64,000 nucleotides of DNA from Alphaproteobacteria bacterium UBA4588 (GTDB lineage Bacteria; Pseudomonadota; Alphaproteobacteria; Rhodobacterales; Rhodobacteraceae), in assembly GCA_905182195.1 (NCBI GenBank), contig CAJJAW010000003.1, forward strand, positions 1-64,000, read 5' to 3'. Positions 51,920 through 62,932 of this stretch are shown here, piece after piece (the stretch's first letter is position 1; each line of letters begins with the position of its first letter). The translations under genes were made by a program, and so were the position numbers. The notes under the pieces were generated by a model. That model was not told where the DNA came from. It saw nothing but the letters and a program-made list of their open reading frames with translations, and made no database searches.

Positions 51920-53091
51920 TCACCGTCAGCGCAGCCCTAAATCACGTATTGGCGCTGGCACAACCTCTCGCGGCGGAACCTATCGCATTGCAAAATGCTA
52001 TTGGGCGTATTTTGGCGCAACCCGTTATTGCAGATCGCAATCAACCACCCTTTGCCGCCTCAGCCATGGACGGCTATGCCATTTGTGCTGTCGACCTGAG
52101 TGCTGGGCGCACGCAATGGGATGTGATTGGCGAGGCCGCCGCTGGCCACCAGTTTGACAGTCCCGTGAGCACCGGCCAAGCCACCCGAATATTCACTGGC
52201 GCCCGCCTGCCGCAAGGTACAGATCATGTGTTGATCCAAGAGCACGTGGCTGCAGTGAAGGGTAGTATCAGCCTAACCGATGGCCCCAATGACAAGCCAC
52301 ACGTACGCCCCGCAGGCAGCGACTTCACTGTTGGATATAAACTGACCAGCCCACGCAGGCTAACCCCGCAAGACATCGCACTGATGGCCTCAATGAATGT
52401 GGCGCAGCCGATGGTTGCACGCAAACCCCAGATTGCTATTATTGCAACCGGAGATGAGTTGGTGCAGCCTGGCGAAAACCCGCGCGACGATCAAATTATT
52501 GCCTCAAACACCTACGGACTGGCAGCCATGTTGCAACAGGTTGGCGCTGAAACTCGCATTTTGCCTATCGCCCGTGACCGGCTCGGATCCTTGGCGGAGG
52601 TCTTTGCTCTCACCACAAGTGCAGATCTAATTATCACCATTGGTGGCGCCTCAGTTGGGGATCATGATTTGGTGGCCCAAGCAGCGGCTAATTTTGGCAT
52701 GCAGCAATCTTTTTATAAAGTCGCCATGCGGCCTGGAAAGCCACTTATGGCGGGGCATATGTCACAGATCCCCATGATTGGGCTGCCTGGAAACCCTGTG
52801 TCAGCCATGGTCTGCGGTGAAGTGTTTGTTGTGCCATTGGTGCAGAAAATGTTGGGATTGCCCAGTGGCCCCCGCACGCGCCTAACCGCGCCTTTAGCCG
52901 GTGATTTGCCCGCAAACGGTCCGCGCGAACACTATATGCGTGGAAAAATTGTAGATGGTGAATTGCATGTAGAACAACGCCAAGACAGCGCCCTTCTTAC
53001 CGTATTAAACGCAGCGAGGGTGCTGGTGGTGCACAAGGTGAACACCCCAGCCCAGCCCAAAGGCATGCTGATGGAGTATATTCCTTTATGA
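51916..53091 (+). CDS. moeA: Molybdopterin molybdotransferase MoeA
   Basis: MoeA inserts molybdenum into molybdopterin-AMP. The 391-residue protein has the expected order: domain with [15 protein letters not shown], then [20 protein letters not shown] (the MoCF-like domain), [21 protein letters not shown] and [12 protein letters not shown]. It also occurs as gephyrin-like Glp. It ends 13 bases before the -35 box of lexA. Confidence 0.96.
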   Translation: MITVSAALNHVLALAQPLAAEPIALQNAIGRILAQPVIADRNQPPFAASAMDGYAICAVDLSAGRTQWDVIGEAAAGHQFDSPVSTGQATRIFTGARLPQGTDHVLIQEHVAAVKGSISLTDGPNDKPHVRPAGSDFTVGYKLTSPRRLTPQDIALMASMNVAQPMVARKPQIAIIATGDELVQPGENPRDDQIIASNTYGLAAMLQQVGAETRILPIARDRLGSLAEVFALTTSADLIITIGGASVGDHDLVAQAAANFGMQQSFYKVAMRPGKPLMAGHMSQIPMIGLPGNPVSAMVCGEVFVVPLVQKMLGLPSGPRTRLTAPLAGDLPANGPREHYMRGKIVDGELHVEQRQDSALLTVLNAARVLVVHKVNTPAQPKGMLMEYIPL

Positions 53092-53104
53092 CTCCACCGC
53101 ATGG

Positions 53105-53133
53105 TTGACACAAAAGGAGAACGTGAATAGAAC
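53105..53133 (+). promoter_or_regulatory. lexA promoter with LexA box
   Basis: TTGACA (-35, perfect) is followed after 17 bases by TAGAAC (-10). GAAC-N7-GAAC at 53119-53133 overlaps the -10, so LexA would block its own promoter. This is the reference SOS box of the window. Confidence 0.88.
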
Positions 53134-53166
53134 ATAGAGACAACATTGTGCGAAAAGGAGCAAGCC

Positions 53167-53859
53167 ATGCTGACCAAAAAGCAATTGCAACTGTTAGAGT
53201 TCATTCATGCCCGGACCAAAGTCGATGGGGTGTCACCGTCTTTTGATGAGATGAAGGAAGCCCTAGATCTGCGTTCTAAATCGGGCATCCATCGTTTGAT
53301 CACAGCGCTGGAAGAACGTGGCTTCATCCGCAGGCTGCCCCATCGGGCACGCGCCATTGAGATCATTCGCATGCCTGAACCAATGTCATCACCCTTACGC
53401 AGATTTGAGCCCCGAGTGATTGAAGGATCACGCCCAGGTCGGCCTAAGGAGGCATTAGATCTTGACGAGAGTGAAATCAGATCCCTGCCAATGATGGGCC
53501 GTATTGCTGCCGGTGTGCCTATATCAGCCATTGAAGATTATTCCCGCAACATCGCTGTGCCCAGTGAAATGGTGTCGAACAGCGGGGAGCACTATGCACT
53601 GGAAGTCAAAGGCGATTCGATGATCGAAGCTGGTATCAACGATGGTGATGTTGTCGTGATCCGTGAAACCAGCATCGCCCAAACCGGCGATATAGTGGTG
53701 GCCTTGGTGGATGATCACGAAGCCACATTGAAGCGGTTCCGCCGTAATGGCAGTGCAATCGCACTGGAAGCCGCAAACCCCGCCTATGAAACCAGAGTGT
53801 TTCGTGATGATCAGGTTAAGGTTCAGGGCAAATTGGTAGGCCTCATCCGCACCTATTAA
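53167..53859 (+). CDS. lexA: SOS repressor LexA
   Basis: LexA represses DNA-damage genes until RecA-ssDNA triggers self-cleavage. The 230-residue protein has an N-terminal winged helix-turn-helix ([21 protein letters not shown]), a linker and a peptidase S24 domain. The cleavage bond is A115-G116 (RIAAGVP), with the catalytic serine S151 (GDSMIEAGI) and lysine K189 (TLKRF). The ATG at 53167 has AAAGGAG upstream; seven extra codons upstream lack support. A GAAC-N7-GAAC operator lies on its own promoter. Confidence 0.97.
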   Translation: MLTKKQLQLLEFIHARTKVDGVSPSFDEMKEALDLRSKSGIHRLITALEERGFIRRLPHRARAIEIIRMPEPMSSPLRRFEPRVIEGSRPGRPKEALDLDESEIRSLPMMGRIAAGVPISAIEDYSRNIAVPSEMVSNSGEHYALEVKGDSMIEAGINDGDVVVIRETSIAQTGDIVVALVDDHEATLKRFRRNGSAIALEAANPAYETRVFRDDQVKVQGKLVGLIRTY

Positions 53860-54016
53860 TCGCCGCTTGCAGGTAACCCAGCATCATTCCACAACCTGCA
53901 CGCCGGGTTGTGCGTCTTTCGTGCTCCATACCACAGCGCTAAACTAACAGCATCGTCGAAGCCCCCGTTCGCGAGATAGATCTCACATCAATTGTGCCGC
54001 AGGCGGGGTTTTACAA

Positions 54017-54190
54017 CTAATCTTGGAAAATAATCGTCCCAGATGAGCAAACAGGTCCAATCACATCTCCGTTTGGCACAGTCAAAACCCAATAAGAGAT
54101 ATCACCAAAGGCAGCAGGTTCATGATCCCACGCAAAGAACGTTGCAATACCTGAGCCGAGAAATACATGTGCCCACCATATCAGCTGCAG
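54017..54190 (-). pseudogene. Probable remnant of comEC between gltX and lexA
   Basis: Between lexA and gltX (53860-54315) no intact gene is present. On the minus strand, 58 sense codons read with WWAHVFLGSGIATFFAWDHEP, resembling, from memory, the N-terminus of ComEC, the DNA-uptake channel that in related genomes lies between gltX and lexA and reads this way. The segment is cut by a stop at 54017 and lacks a start near gltX. If right, almost all of a gene of about 2 kb has been lost. Plus-strand frames here (54043-54273, 54167-54517) show no similarity. Confidence 0.4.
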
Positions 54191-54315
54191 CATCTACCCC
54201 TGCTGCACGGCCGCAATCAGAGTCGAAAACAGAGACCAATGGTGCACTTGTCCTCTCTGCGGATGCGCCATAGGAAGCATGCAGAATACTTCTATCTACT
54301 TAGCGAGATTACATC

Positions 54316-55716
54316 ATGCCCGTTTCTTCAGTGGTTACACGCTTTGCCCCGTCACCAACCGGCACATTACACATTGGATCTGCACGTACAGCCTTGTTCA
54401 ATTGGTTATTTACCCGGCGTCACGGCGGCCAGTTTTTGTTGCGGGTTGAAGATACAGACAAAGAGCGTTCAACCGAAGCATCTACCCAAGCGATTTATCG
54501 CGGCTTGGAATGGCTAGGGTTGGATTTTGATGGCCAGCCAATCAGCCAAGCGGCCAATTCAAAACGCCATGCCGAAGTGGCCCACGCCATGCTTGATGCG
54601 GGACATGCCTATAAATGTTTTGCGACGCAAGACGAAATTGCAGCCTTTCGCGACGTGGCTCATGCGGAAAAAAACTCAACTCTGTTTCGCTCAACTTGGC
54701 GCGATGTGGCAGATTGTGACCATCCGGATTCACCCTATGTGGTGCGCCTAAAAGCACCCCGCGATGGGCAAACCGTGATCAAAGACCAAGTGCAAGGCGA
54801 CGTGACCATTCGCAATGATCAGTTGGATGACATGGTACTACTGCGCTCGGATAGCACGCCTGTATATATGTTAGCGGTGGTAGTGGATGATCACGATATG
54901 GGTGTTACCCATGTAATTCGTGGCGACGACCACCTTAACAACGCTGCGCGTCAAATTCAGATATATATAGCCATGGGGTGGGATCTACCGGTCTATGCGC
55001 ATATCCCGCTGATCCACGGCCCCGATGGCAAGAAAATGTCAAAACGCCATGGAGCGACAGGCGTAGAAGAATATCAAGCGCTTGGCTATTCCGCCGCCGG
55101 AATGCGTAATTATTTGGCCCGCTTGGGCTGGAGCCATGGCGATGACGAGTTTTTCACCGATTCACAAGCACAGTCTTGGTTTGACCTAGAGCATATAGGA
55201 AAATCCCCATCGCGGTTTGATTTCAAAAAATTGGCAAATGTCTCGGGTCAACATATAGCGCAAACTGAAAATGCTGCACTGCTGCATGAATTGCAGGGCT
55301 ATCTCGCAGCCACCGCTGCTCCAACTCTAAATGATGCGCAAAAATTGGCATTTTTGAAAGGGGTGTATTGTGTTAAAGACCGGGCCAAAACTATGGCTGA
55401 ACTGCTTGAGAAATCTGCATTTATGTTAAATGCAAGACCCTTGGATTTTGACCAAAAAGCTAAACAAACTTTGGATATAGTATCCATCGGTATATTGATC
55501 GAATTGACGCCGCAATTGCAAAATGTTATTTGGAACAGAGAAGCACTAGAAGCTTTAGTAGGCATTCTCGCAGAATCCCATAATACCAAATTGGGAAAGT
55601 TGGCCGCGCCTTTACGGGCGGCTCTTTCTGGGCGTGTAGTCTCGCCGAGTGTATTTGACATGATGCTGGTTTTGGGGCGTGATGAAACAATCGCGCGGCT
55701 AAACGATATAAGTTGA
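54316..55716 (+). CDS. gltX: Glutamyl-tRNA synthetase
   Basis: GltX charges tRNA-Glu. The 466-residue protein has [22 protein letters not shown] with the HIGH-type motif (HIGS), DTDKERST and KKMSKRHGA (KMSKS), and a full C-terminal anticodon-binding part. It is the second glutamyl-type synthetase in the window beside gluQ, which is shorter. It is followed by gltA 43 bases downstream. Confidence 0.96.
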   Translation: MPVSSVVTRFAPSPTGTLHIGSARTALFNWLFTRRHGGQFLLRVEDTDKERSTEASTQAIYRGLEWLGLDFDGQPISQAANSKRHAEVAHAMLDAGHAYKCFATQDEIAAFRDVAHAEKNSTLFRSTWRDVADCDHPDSPYVVRLKAPRDGQTVIKDQVQGDVTIRNDQLDDMVLLRSDSTPVYMLAVVVDDHDMGVTHVIRGDDHLNNAARQIQIYIAMGWDLPVYAHIPLIHGPDGKKMSKRHGATGVEEYQALGYSAAGMRNYLARLGWSHGDDEFFTDSQAQSWFDLEHIGKSPSRFDFKKLANVSGQHIAQTENAALLHELQGYLAATAAPTLNDAQKLAFLKGVYCVKDRAKTMAELLEKSAFMLNARPLDFDQKAKQTLDIVSIGILIELTPQLQNVIWNREALEALVGILAESHNTKLGKLAAPLRAALSGRVVSPSVFDMMLVLGRDETIARLNDIS

Positions 55717-55759
55717 GCAGCCCTTTGTGGCAAGGGTCTGCTAGGAAGATGAGAGTAAA

Positions 55760-57058
55760 ATGACCGATAAGGCGCAAAAGATTGCCAGCCTAACGCTGGA
55801 CGGAAAAACCTATGAATTACCCGTGATGTCCCCCACTGCAGGGCCGGACGTAATTGATATCCGCAAGCTATATGCCCAAGCCAATATATTCACCTATGAT
55901 CCAGGTTTCACCTCTACGGCTGCGTGTGATTCGACTATCACCTTTATCGATGGAGATTTGGGTGAGTTGTTGCACCGCGGCTACCCAATTGATCAGCTCG
56001 CTTCCAAAAGTCATTATTTGGAGGTGTGTTTTCTGCTGCTTTACGGCCATCTGCCACAAGCTGCAGAACTGGAAACCTTTGAAAGCCTGGTTACCAACCA
56101 CACAATGCTGCACGAGCAAATGGTGCATCTGTTCCGCGGCTTCCGCCGTGACGCGCATCCTATGGCGATTATGACAGGTGTTGTTGGGGCAATGTCTGCA
56201 TTTTACCACGATTCAACCGATATTAATGACCCGCATCAACGCGAAGTCGCTTCAATCCGATTAATAGCAAAAATGCCAACGATTGCAGCGATGGCATTTA
56301 AGTACACTGTTGGACAACCGTTTGTATATCCGCGCAATGACCTCGATTATTCATCAAACTTCTTGCGCATGTGCTTCGCAGTGCCAGCAGAAGAATATGA
56401 AGTGAACCCAATCTTGGCACGCGCCATGGATCGGATTTTTACCCTACACGCGGATCACGAGCAAAATGCCTCAACCTCTACCGTAAGGCTGGCCTCATCC
56501 TCTGGTGCCAATCCATTTGCTTGTATTGCTGCTGGTATTGCCTGCCTTTGGGGCCCAGCACATGGTGGAGCCAACCAGGCATGCTTGGAAATGCTTAATG
56601 AAATAGGTACTGCTGATCGCATTCCAGAGTTTATTGCGCGCGCCAAAGACAAAAGCGATCCTTTTCGTCTTATGGGCTTTGGCCACCGCGTTTATAAAAA
56701 TATAGATCCACGCGCAAAGGTTTTGAAAGAGTCCGCCGACGAAGTCCTTGAACTTCTTGGCGTCGACAATAACCCAATCCTGCAAGTAGCTAAAAAACTG
56801 GAAGCTGCGGCATTTTCTGATCCCTATTTTGCAGATAAAAAACTATTTCCAAATGTGGATTTTTATTCTGGTATTATTTTGGAAGCCATGGGGTTTCCAA
56901 CATCAATGTTTACACCTATTTTTGCGCTATCTCGCACAGTTGGGTGGATATCACAGTGGAAAGAAATGATCTCAGACCCCGCAATGAAAATTGGCAGGCC
57001 ACGGCAATTGTATCGAGGCGAAAGAGCCCGGGACTACGTGGATATTGAAAAACGCTAA
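55760..57058 (+). CDS. gltA: Citrate synthase
   Basis: Citrate synthase condenses acetyl-CoA and oxaloacetate at the entry of the TCA cycle. The 432-residue protein is the type II (hexameric, NADH-sensitive type) in size. Active-site residues appear in [20 protein letters not shown] and NVDFYSG. The ATG at 55760 has AGGAAG upstream. A hairpin terminator follows at 57061-57084. Confidence 0.96.
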   Translation: MTDKAQKIASLTLDGKTYELPVMSPTAGPDVIDIRKLYAQANIFTYDPGFTSTAACDSTITFIDGDLGELLHRGYPIDQLASKSHYLEVCFLLLYGHLPQAAELETFESLVTNHTMLHEQMVHLFRGFRRDAHPMAIMTGVVGAMSAFYHDSTDINDPHQREVASIRLIAKMPTIAAMAFKYTVGQPFVYPRNDLDYSSNFLRMCFAVPAEEYEVNPILARAMDRIFTLHADHEQNASTSTVRLASSSGANPFACIAAGIACLWGPAHGGANQACLEMLNEIGTADRIPEFIARAKDKSDPFRLMGFGHRVYKNIDPRAKVLKESADEVLELLGVDNNPILQVAKKLEAAAFSDPYFADKKLFPNVDFYSGIILEAMGFPTSMFTPIFALSRTVGWISQWKEMISDPAMKIGRPRQLYRGERARDYVDIEKR

Positions 57059-57060
57059 CT

Positions 57061-57084
57061 AAAAAAACCTGTAAGGCTTTTTTT
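57061..57084. terminator. Terminator after gltA, usable in both directions
   Basis: A run of seven A, the short stem CCT/AGG extended by A-T pairs, and seven T form a weak-stemmed but U-rich terminator. It lies between convergent gltA and the crotonase gene and can serve both. Confidence 0.6.
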
Positions 57085-57112
57085 ATGATTATAGTCGAGA
57101 TGGAATGGTACG

Positions 57113-57889
57113 TTAACGGCCTTCAAATTTTGGGGTACGCTTGTCCAAAAAGGCCGTCACACCTTCTTTGAAATCGCGGGTGCGGCCACAATCGCCCTGC
57201 AAACGCGCCTCTAAATCCAGCTGCTCTGCTTCAGAATTTGAAAAACTGCTGCGGATAGCTGTTTTAACATAGCCATAAGTCAACGTAGGACCGACAGCCA
57301 AATGGGCCGCTCGGGCCTGCCAATGACTGACAAACTTTTCATCCGCTACCGCCTCCCAAATCATCCCCATAGAACTGGCGTCACGGGCAAAAATCTTATC
57401 GGCAAACAGCGCCGCTCCAATAGATTTTGCCAATCCCATTTGGCGCGGCAGGACATACGTGCCACCAGCGTCAGGAATTAGGCCAATGCGGGTAAATGCC
57501 TGCAGAAAATAGGCAGATTCAGCGCCAATGACCACATCAGCCGCAAGTGCCAGATTAGCTCCGGCCCCCGCTGCAGGGCCGTTTACGGCGGCGATTGTTG
57601 GAACCGGGCAAGTGGTGATAGCCTCTAACATGGGCATATATTCATCTTTGAGGGTACGCTCCAGGTCAATATCGGCCGGGTTGGCCTCGGCGCCCAAGTC
57701 TTGGCCCGAGCAAAACGCCCGACCAGCCCCAGTCAACACAACCACACGTGCGATTCTGCCACTTTCACGCACCGCATGGGTAATTTCGGCACGCATTTGT
57801 TTATTTAGTGCGTTCATCACATCAGGCCGATTAAGCGTGACCACTGCTATATCATCGTTGATCTCACAGGTAATTGTTTCGTAAATCAT
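57113..57889 (-). CDS. Enoyl-CoA hydratase/isomerase (PaaG-like)
   Basis: A 258-residue crotonase-fold protein. The oxyanion segments are TGAGRAFCSGQDLGAEANP and NGPAAGAGANLALAADVVI, followed by FTRIGLIPDAGGTYVLPR, where aspartate in PDAGG is typical of the PaaG branch (epoxyphenylacetyl-CoA isomerase). The context (between gltA and the ccm genes, no other phenylacetate genes) does not support phenylacetate breakdown, so the substrate is open. Confidence 0.85.
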   Translation of the reverse strand: MIYETITCEINDDIAVVTLNRPDVMNALNKQMRAEITHAVRESGRIARVVVLTGAGRAFCSGQDLGAEANPADIDLERTLKDEYMPMLEAITTCPVPTIAAVNGPAAGAGANLALAADVVIGAESAYFLQAFTRIGLIPDAGGTYVLPRQMGLAKSIGAALFADKIFARDASSMGMIWEAVADEKFVSHWQARAAHLAVGPTLTYGYVKTAIRSSFSNSEAEQLDLEARLQGDCGRTRDFKEGVTAFLDKRTPKFEGR

Positions 57890-57954
57890 GGCAACCTCTT
57901 TTTGATGGTCAAACCCTGCCGGTTTGTATCAGACACATAAATGGAAACTTTACG

Positions 57955-58407
57955 TCAAGAAGACAAAAGTTTTTCAATTTCTTTCTCTTCTTCTTCACTC
58001 AAACCTTCGGTCAAAGCGTTGCGTTTACTGCGGTGTTGTACAGCAAAGAGCCCAGCTAGGGCTATCAAAAACAGCCCAGGCCCCGCCAACCAAAGCACCA
58101 GATTGATCCCAAGACCATTCGGGCGCAGCAAAACATATTCACCGTAACGCATGACAATATAATCCATCACCTCGGTGTCACTGTCGCCCTCAACCAGCCT
58201 CGCACGGACCAAAAGCCTGAGATCTTTAGCAATGCCCGCGTTGGACTCATCAATGCTCTCATTGCGACATTGCAAACACCGCAGACCCTGAGAAATTGAG
58301 CGCGCCCGGTCCTCAAGCACTGGATCTGGCAACACCTCGCCCGGCTCCACTGCGTGCCCTGTAGCGGCCCAAACCAGCAACATAACCAAGAAAAGCTTTT
58401 GTTTCAT
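57955..58407 (-). CDS. ccmH: Cytochrome c maturation protein CcmH
   Basis: CcmH reduces the CXXC cysteines of apocytochrome c before heme attachment. The 150-residue protein has a signal peptide (LFLVMLLVWAATGHA), the redox motif LRCLQCRNESI, the three-helix domain after it, a membrane helix near the C-terminus (LVLWLAGPGLFLIALAGLF) and a charged tail. Its start overlaps ccmF by 4 bases. The TPR-containing CcmI part is absent, and no CcmG/DsbE gene is seen between ccmF and ccmH. Confidence 0.93.
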   Translation of the reverse strand: MKQKLFLVMLLVWAATGHAVEPGEVLPDPVLEDRARSISQGLRCLQCRNESIDESNAGIAKDLRLLVRARLVEGDSDTEVMDYIVMRYGEYVLLRPNGLGINLVLWLAGPGLFLIALAGLFAVQHRSKRNALTEGLSEEEEKEIEKLLSS

Positions 58408-60365
58408 GCATCACCCTCCACTGGATCGCGACGTGCAGTCACTGATCCAATACGGTAGCGACGATCAAATAGGCTTAGCAAACCACCCATTGCCATGATA
58501 ATAGCGCCGGTCCAAATCCAATTGGCCAAGGGTTTGATGAATGTGCGCACCGCATACCCGCCTTCTGGCTGCGCATCGCCCACTACCACATAAACATCAC
58601 GCCAAATGCCGCTATCAATCCCTGCTTCTGTCGTTGGCATCTCCGCCACCGGATAGTAGCGCCGTTCCGGGTGGAGATTGGCAATAAACTTACCATCACG
58701 GGCCAGTTTTATATCTGCCATTGTGGTCAAATAATTTGGGCCACGAAGCTCCTCGACGTTATCAAGAGTTAAGGTAAACCCAGCGATCTCGGCACTGTCA
58801 CCAACCGCCATCACTCGAATATCTTCGGCCTGCCAAGCTGTGATACCGGCCACGCCGAATATGGTGATCCCAAGTCCCGCATGGGCTGTCGCCTTGCCCC
58901 AGTCAGCCAAAGGCAATCGCAGCAAGCGGCGCCATTTGCCCATGCCACGCCCGGTGCGTTGATAAAGTTCAATCAACACCCCAATCACCAGCCAAACCCC
59001 AAGTCCTAACCCAACCGGGCCTATGAGCGAACGCCCAGTCTGCATCGCCCAAGTCAGGCCAACACATGCCAGACAGAAAACCGCAACACCCCAAAGCCGG
59101 GACAAATGCGCTCGCTTGGCACGTTTCCACGGCAGCGTTGAGCCGATGGGTAAGATCACCGCCAGAGCCACAATGAAGGGCGTGAAGGCGACGTTGAAAA
59201 AGGGTGGTCCAACGGAGAGTTTACGGTCCATCAAAAGCTCTGCGACCAGAGGCCAAACCGTGCCAACAAAAACCACAAAACAGCTGATGGCCAGCAGTAG
59301 ATTGTTGGCAATCAAAGCGCTCTCACGGCTCACGGTGGCAAACACGCCTTTGCTGTCCATGGCATTGGCGCGCAGGGCGAATAGCAACAATGCCCCACCA
59401 AAGAACACGCCCAAAATCATCAGAATAAACACACCGCGCTCAGGGTCATTGGCAAAGGCATGCACCGAGGTAAGTACGCCAGAGCGCACGATGAAGGTCC
59501 CTATCAAGGAAAAGCCAAAGGCTAAAATTGCCAATAGAATGGTCCAAGCTTTCAGCGCGTCACGTTTTTCAACCACAATGGCCGAATGTAACAGCGCCGC
59601 GGAAATCAGCCATGGCATGAAACTGGCGTTTTCAACTGGATCCCAAAACCAAAAACCGCCCCAGCCCAGCTCATAATAGGCCCACCAACTACCCAGACCA
59701 ATACCAATGGTGAGGAATACCCATGCCGCCAAAGTCCAAGGACGCACCCAACGGCCCCAAGCCGCGTCAACCTTGCCTTCCAATAGGGCGGCAATGGCGA
59801 ATGAAAATGTAATCGAAAGCCCTACATATCCAAGATATAAAAACGGAGGATGAAACGCCAAACCAGGATCTTGCAAAAGCGGGTTAAGCCCCTGCCCGTT
59901 AAACGGCGGAAATTCGACACGTGTGAACGGGTTGGATGTAAATAAAACAAAGGCCAGAAAGGCAGCAGTGATGGAGCTTTGTATGCCCAAAACCCGCGCC
60001 AACAGGCTTTGCGGCAACGTCTTACCAAAGACAGCAGCACATGCGGCAAAGAGCGTGAGTATCAACACCCAAAGCAGTAGAGATCCCTCATGATTACCCC
60101 AAACACCTGCTATCTTATACAGTATCGGCTTGAGCGTATGGGAGTTCAACACCACAACCCTTAGCGAGAAATCCGAGTTCACAAAGGCCACAGTGAGCGC
60201 ACCAAAGGCGAAGGCCACTAATAGAAATTGGAGCGTCGCAAAGATCGGCGCCAGTTGCATCCAGCTAATACGGCGCAATGCCGCCCCAGCAAGCGGAACG
60301 ATAGTCCCCACAACTGCAAATCCAAGTGCAATGTTCAGACTGAAATGAGCGAGTTCATTAAGCAT
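58404..60365 (-). CDS. ccmF: Heme lyase subunit CcmF
   Basis: CcmF is the many-helix inner-membrane protein that passes heme from holo-CcmE to apocytochrome c. The 653-residue protein contains the WWD signature (GWGGFWFWDPVENASFMPW), conserved histidines in membrane loops (NHEGSLLLW and HPPFLYLGYVG), and a C-terminal periplasmic domain. ccmE lies 110 bases upstream and ccmH overlaps downstream. Confidence 0.96.
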   Translation of the reverse strand: MLNELAHFSLNIALGFAVVGTIVPLAGAALRRISWMQLAPIFATLQFLLVAFAFGALTVAFVNSDFSLRVVVLNSHTLKPILYKIAGVWGNHEGSLLLWVLILTLFAACAAVFGKTLPQSLLARVLGIQSSITAAFLAFVLFTSNPFTRVEFPPFNGQGLNPLLQDPGLAFHPPFLYLGYVGLSITFSFAIAALLEGKVDAAWGRWVRPWTLAAWVFLTIGIGLGSWWAYYELGWGGFWFWDPVENASFMPWLISAALLHSAIVVEKRDALKAWTILLAILAFGFSLIGTFIVRSGVLTSVHAFANDPERGVFILMILGVFFGGALLLFALRANAMDSKGVFATVSRESALIANNLLLAISCFVVFVGTVWPLVAELLMDRKLSVGPPFFNVAFTPFIVALAVILPIGSTLPWKRAKRAHLSRLWGVAVFCLACVGLTWAMQTGRSLIGPVGLGLGVWLVIGVLIELYQRTGRGMGKWRRLLRLPLADWGKATAHAGLGITIFGVAGITAWQAEDIRVMAVGDSAEIAGFTLTLDNVEELRGPNYLTTMADIKLARDGKFIANLHPERRYYPVAEMPTTEAGIDSGIWRDVYVVVGDAQPEGGYAVRTFIKPLANWIWTGAIIMAMGGLLSLFDRRYRIGSVTARRDPVEGDA

Positions 60366-60475
60366 ATCCCTGGTATAGTGGTCCGGCGGCGCTTGGCAAG
60401 AAACACCTGTCTATTTTTGCGGCGCAAATGGTCACAACCCCCAGCTCTGTGACAGGCCCCAACGGTGTGGCAGGA

Positions 60476-60928
60476 CTAGGAGCCCTTTGGCTCTTGATAA
60501 ACGCCCTGCTCTTTCAGGGCATCAATGACCTCTTTGGGCATGTAGGATTCATCATGTTTTGCCAAAATTTCAGTGGCTTCAAACAGACCATCTTTAAAGG
60601 TGCCAGTTGCAATGGTACCTTGGCCTTCTTCAAACAAATCTGGCGGCAGGTCGGTGCCGACATATTTCACAGCGACTGTATTGGCACCATCAGTGATATC
60701 AAAAAAAAATTGAACCCCTTCGCCAGCGCTGATGCTGTCATCCGCCACCAAACCGCCGAGGCGAAAGATCTCTCCCGGCAACGGCGCAAGCTGTGCCACC
60801 TGAGTCGGCGAGCGAAACAGATTAATGCCATCACGCAGCGCAAAGCCAATCAAAGCCGTGGCCCCCGTCAGACAAACCAAAGTCAGCGCGATGACTTGGA
60901 TGCGGCGCTGTTTTTTAAGTCCGCGCAT
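60476..60928 (-). CDS. ccmE: Heme chaperone CcmE
   Basis: CcmE carries heme covalently in the periplasm on a histidine. The 150-residue protein has an N-terminal basic stretch and membrane anchor (VIALTLVCLTGATALIGFAL), an OB-like beta domain and the heme-binding H in LAKHDESYMP with the nearby Y. It shares its last codon region with argC, whose stop overlaps its start by one base. Confidence 0.95.
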   Translation of the reverse strand: MRGLKKQRRIQVIALTLVCLTGATALIGFALRDGINLFRSPTQVAQLAPLPGEIFRLGGLVADDSISAGEGVQFFFDITDGANTVAVKYVGTDLPPDLFEEGQGTIATGTFKDGLFEATEILAKHDESYMPKEVIDALKEQGVYQEPKGS

Positions 60929-61956
60929 TATGGAAACACCGGAGCCATCATCAAGCCCGACGTCTCAGCGCAGCCCAACATCAAATTGGCGTTCTGCAAA
61001 GCCTGCCCTGAGGATCCTTTGGTGAGGTTGTCCAAAGCAGCTACCACAACCACACGGCCCGCAACTCGGTCAGCAACCACGCCTACGTGGCAAAAGTTTG
61101 AACCTCGAACATGGCGGGTGCTGGGGTGCTCACCCATCGGTAAAACCTGCACAAAGGGCTCATTTTCATAAGCGTTTTGTAGGGTTTTATAGATTGCCTT
61201 AGCATCCCCCTGTACATAAACTGTCGCCAAAATACCGCGATTTGCTGGCAAAAGATGTGGAGTGAATTGAACACTTACCGGTCGGCCCGCGATCTTCGAA
61301 AATTCTTGATCAAACTCCGCCAAATGCCGATGCTGCCCACCAACGGCATAGGCATGAAATCCCTCTGACAATTCCGCATGCAGGAGACTTTCTTTGACCG
61401 AACGACCCGCACCAGAAACTCCAGTTTTAAGGTCAATAATAATTTGATCAAGATCAATCACACCAGCTGAGATCAAGGGACGCAAAGCGAATTGTCCCGT
61501 GGCCGCATTACAGCCCGTGCCTGCCACCAGCCGCGCCTTGGCGATGTCTTCGCGATAAAATTCAGTTAGACCATACACCGCCGTTTTTTGTAGATCTGGC
61601 GCGTCATGGGGTTTGCCATACCATTGGCTATAGACGTCAAGATCCCCAATCCTAAAATCGGCTGAAAGATCCACTACTTTCACATGCTCCGGTAGAGCCC
61701 GGATCACCGCTTGTGACGTGGCATGCGGTAAGGCGCAAAACACCAAATCCGCCTGTTCCACATGAATATCAGCTATTTTTTGTAGCCTAGGCAAAGACAT
61801 ATGACGCAGATGAGGAAAGACATCTGCCATCGCAAGCCCCGCTTTGCGGTCGGCAGACAGCGCTGTAATATCCATATTAGGATGCGACGCAATCAAGCGA
61901 ACCAATTCTGCCCCGGTATAGCCGCTTGCGCCAAGAATAATAACCTTATGTGCCAT
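60928..61956 (-). CDS. argC: N-acetyl-gamma-glutamyl-phosphate reductase
   Basis: ArgC reduces N-acetylglutamyl phosphate in arginine synthesis. The 342-residue protein starts [19 protein letters not shown] (NADP site). The catalytic cysteine is in [12 protein letters not shown]; classical ArgC has GCYPT here. [15 protein letters not shown] follows. It is the first gene of a minus-strand run that goes on with ccmE, ccmF and ccmH. Confidence 0.94.
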   Translation of the reverse strand: MAHKVIILGASGYTGAELVRLIASHPNMDITALSADRKAGLAMADVFPHLRHMSLPRLQKIADIHVEQADLVFCALPHATSQAVIRALPEHVKVVDLSADFRIGDLDVYSQWYGKPHDAPDLQKTAVYGLTEFYREDIAKARLVAGTGCNAATGQFALRPLISAGVIDLDQIIIDLKTGVSGAGRSVKESLLHAELSEGFHAYAVGGQHRHLAEFDQEFSKIAGRPVSVQFTPHLLPANRGILATVYVQGDAKAIYKTLQNAYENEPFVQVLPMGEHPSTRHVRGSNFCHVGVVADRVAGRVVVVAALDNLTKGSSGQALQNANLMLGCAETSGLMMAPVFP

Positions 61957-62028
61957 TGCTAAATCCTTTATTACCCTACCGATATGCGACGAATGCGCAT
62001 AGATTTCAACTACTGTTTGATCGCAGTG

Positions 62029-62841
62029 TTAGGCGGATTCGAAAGTCAAAGACCGTTTGAGAAACTGGGTGGCCCGTTGTGACACTTTCATTGGATCCCC
62101 GGTCGTCAGCAATTTGCCCTTGGTCTGTGTGCCCAGCTTGTCAGGGTAGCGCTGCAGGTAATCCTCGAGGCTTTCGGCGACTAAGTGGGCTTGGGAGAAG
62201 ATTTTCACCTTTGGGCCAAGTACTTTTTGAAAGGTATCATGCATCAGTGGATAATGCGTACAGCCTAAAATGGCAGCTTGAGGGTGGGGCATCTTGCGGT
62301 GTAGAGCATCTACGTGGCTTTGCACCAAAGCCTCTGCCAGAATAAAATCACCGTCCTCAATCGCGTCCACAACACCACCACAGGCCTGCGCTTCAACATC
62401 GACGCCAATAGCCCGAAATGCCAATTCACGTTGAAAGGCGCGGCTAGAAACGGTTGCGGGCGTCGCAAACAGCGCCACATGCTGAACCGCCACCTGTGTG
62501 GGCGGAGAATTGTCGCCCCATTGCCGCTCCGTCAGCGCTTCTATCATCGGGACGAAAACCCCCAACACGCGTTTATCCGCAGGCAGCCAATCCTCTTGCA
62601 TCCTGCGCAGCGCCACAGCGGAGGCGGTATTGCAAGCCAAAATAACCAGATCACAGCCTTGATCAAATAAAATTTGTACCGCTTGGGTGGTGCAGCGAAA
62701 AACATCATCTGCGCCACGCACACCGTAAGGCGCGTGTTTATGGTCCCCAAGATAAATGATGTCCAAATTCGGCATATGCTGTTGCACCGCATCAAACACG
62801 GTCAGCCCACCCAGACCACTGTCAAAAATACCTATTGCCAT
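62029..62841 (-). CDS. murI: Glutamate racemase
   Basis: MurI makes D-glutamate for peptidoglycan. The 270-residue protein has [14 protein letters not shown] at the start and two active-site cysteines, in [12 protein letters not shown] and [10 protein letters not shown] gap of 72 bases separates it from argC downstream. Confidence 0.95.
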   Translation of the reverse strand: MAIGIFDSGLGGLTVFDAVQQHMPNLDIIYLGDHKHAPYGVRGADDVFRCTTQAVQILFDQGCDLVILACNTASAVALRRMQEDWLPADKRVLGVFVPMIEALTERQWGDNSPPTQVAVQHVALFATPATVSSRAFQRELAFRAIGVDVEAQACGGVVDAIEDGDFILAEALVQSHVDALHRKMPHPQAAILGCTHYPLMHDTFQKVLGPKVKIFSQAHLVAESLEDYLQRYPDKLGTQTKGKLLTTGDPMKVSQRATQFLKRSLTFESA

Positions 62842-62932
62842 AGCTCGTAACTTTCATCTTCACCGCCGCAGCGTCACCGTCTTTTAAACAAGCCAGTGGC
62901 CCTTGACCACAGATCACCTGATAACTGACCCC

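Noticed and set aside
53888-53912. Terminator of lexA
   Set aside because: A 7-bp stem (CACAACC/GGTTGTG) is present but no T run follows it, so I did not list it.
54043-54517. Plus-strand frames between lexA and gltX
   Set aside because: No similarity; the second overlaps gltX in another frame. The minus strand gives the better, though weak, reading.
59023-59676. 217-codon plus frame opposite ccmF
   Set aside because: Antisense shadow of a strong ccmF gene with the WWD motif; composition is low in typical residues.
60428-61171. 247-codon plus frame opposite ccmE and argC
   Set aside because: Antisense to two clearly conserved genes; no family resemblance.
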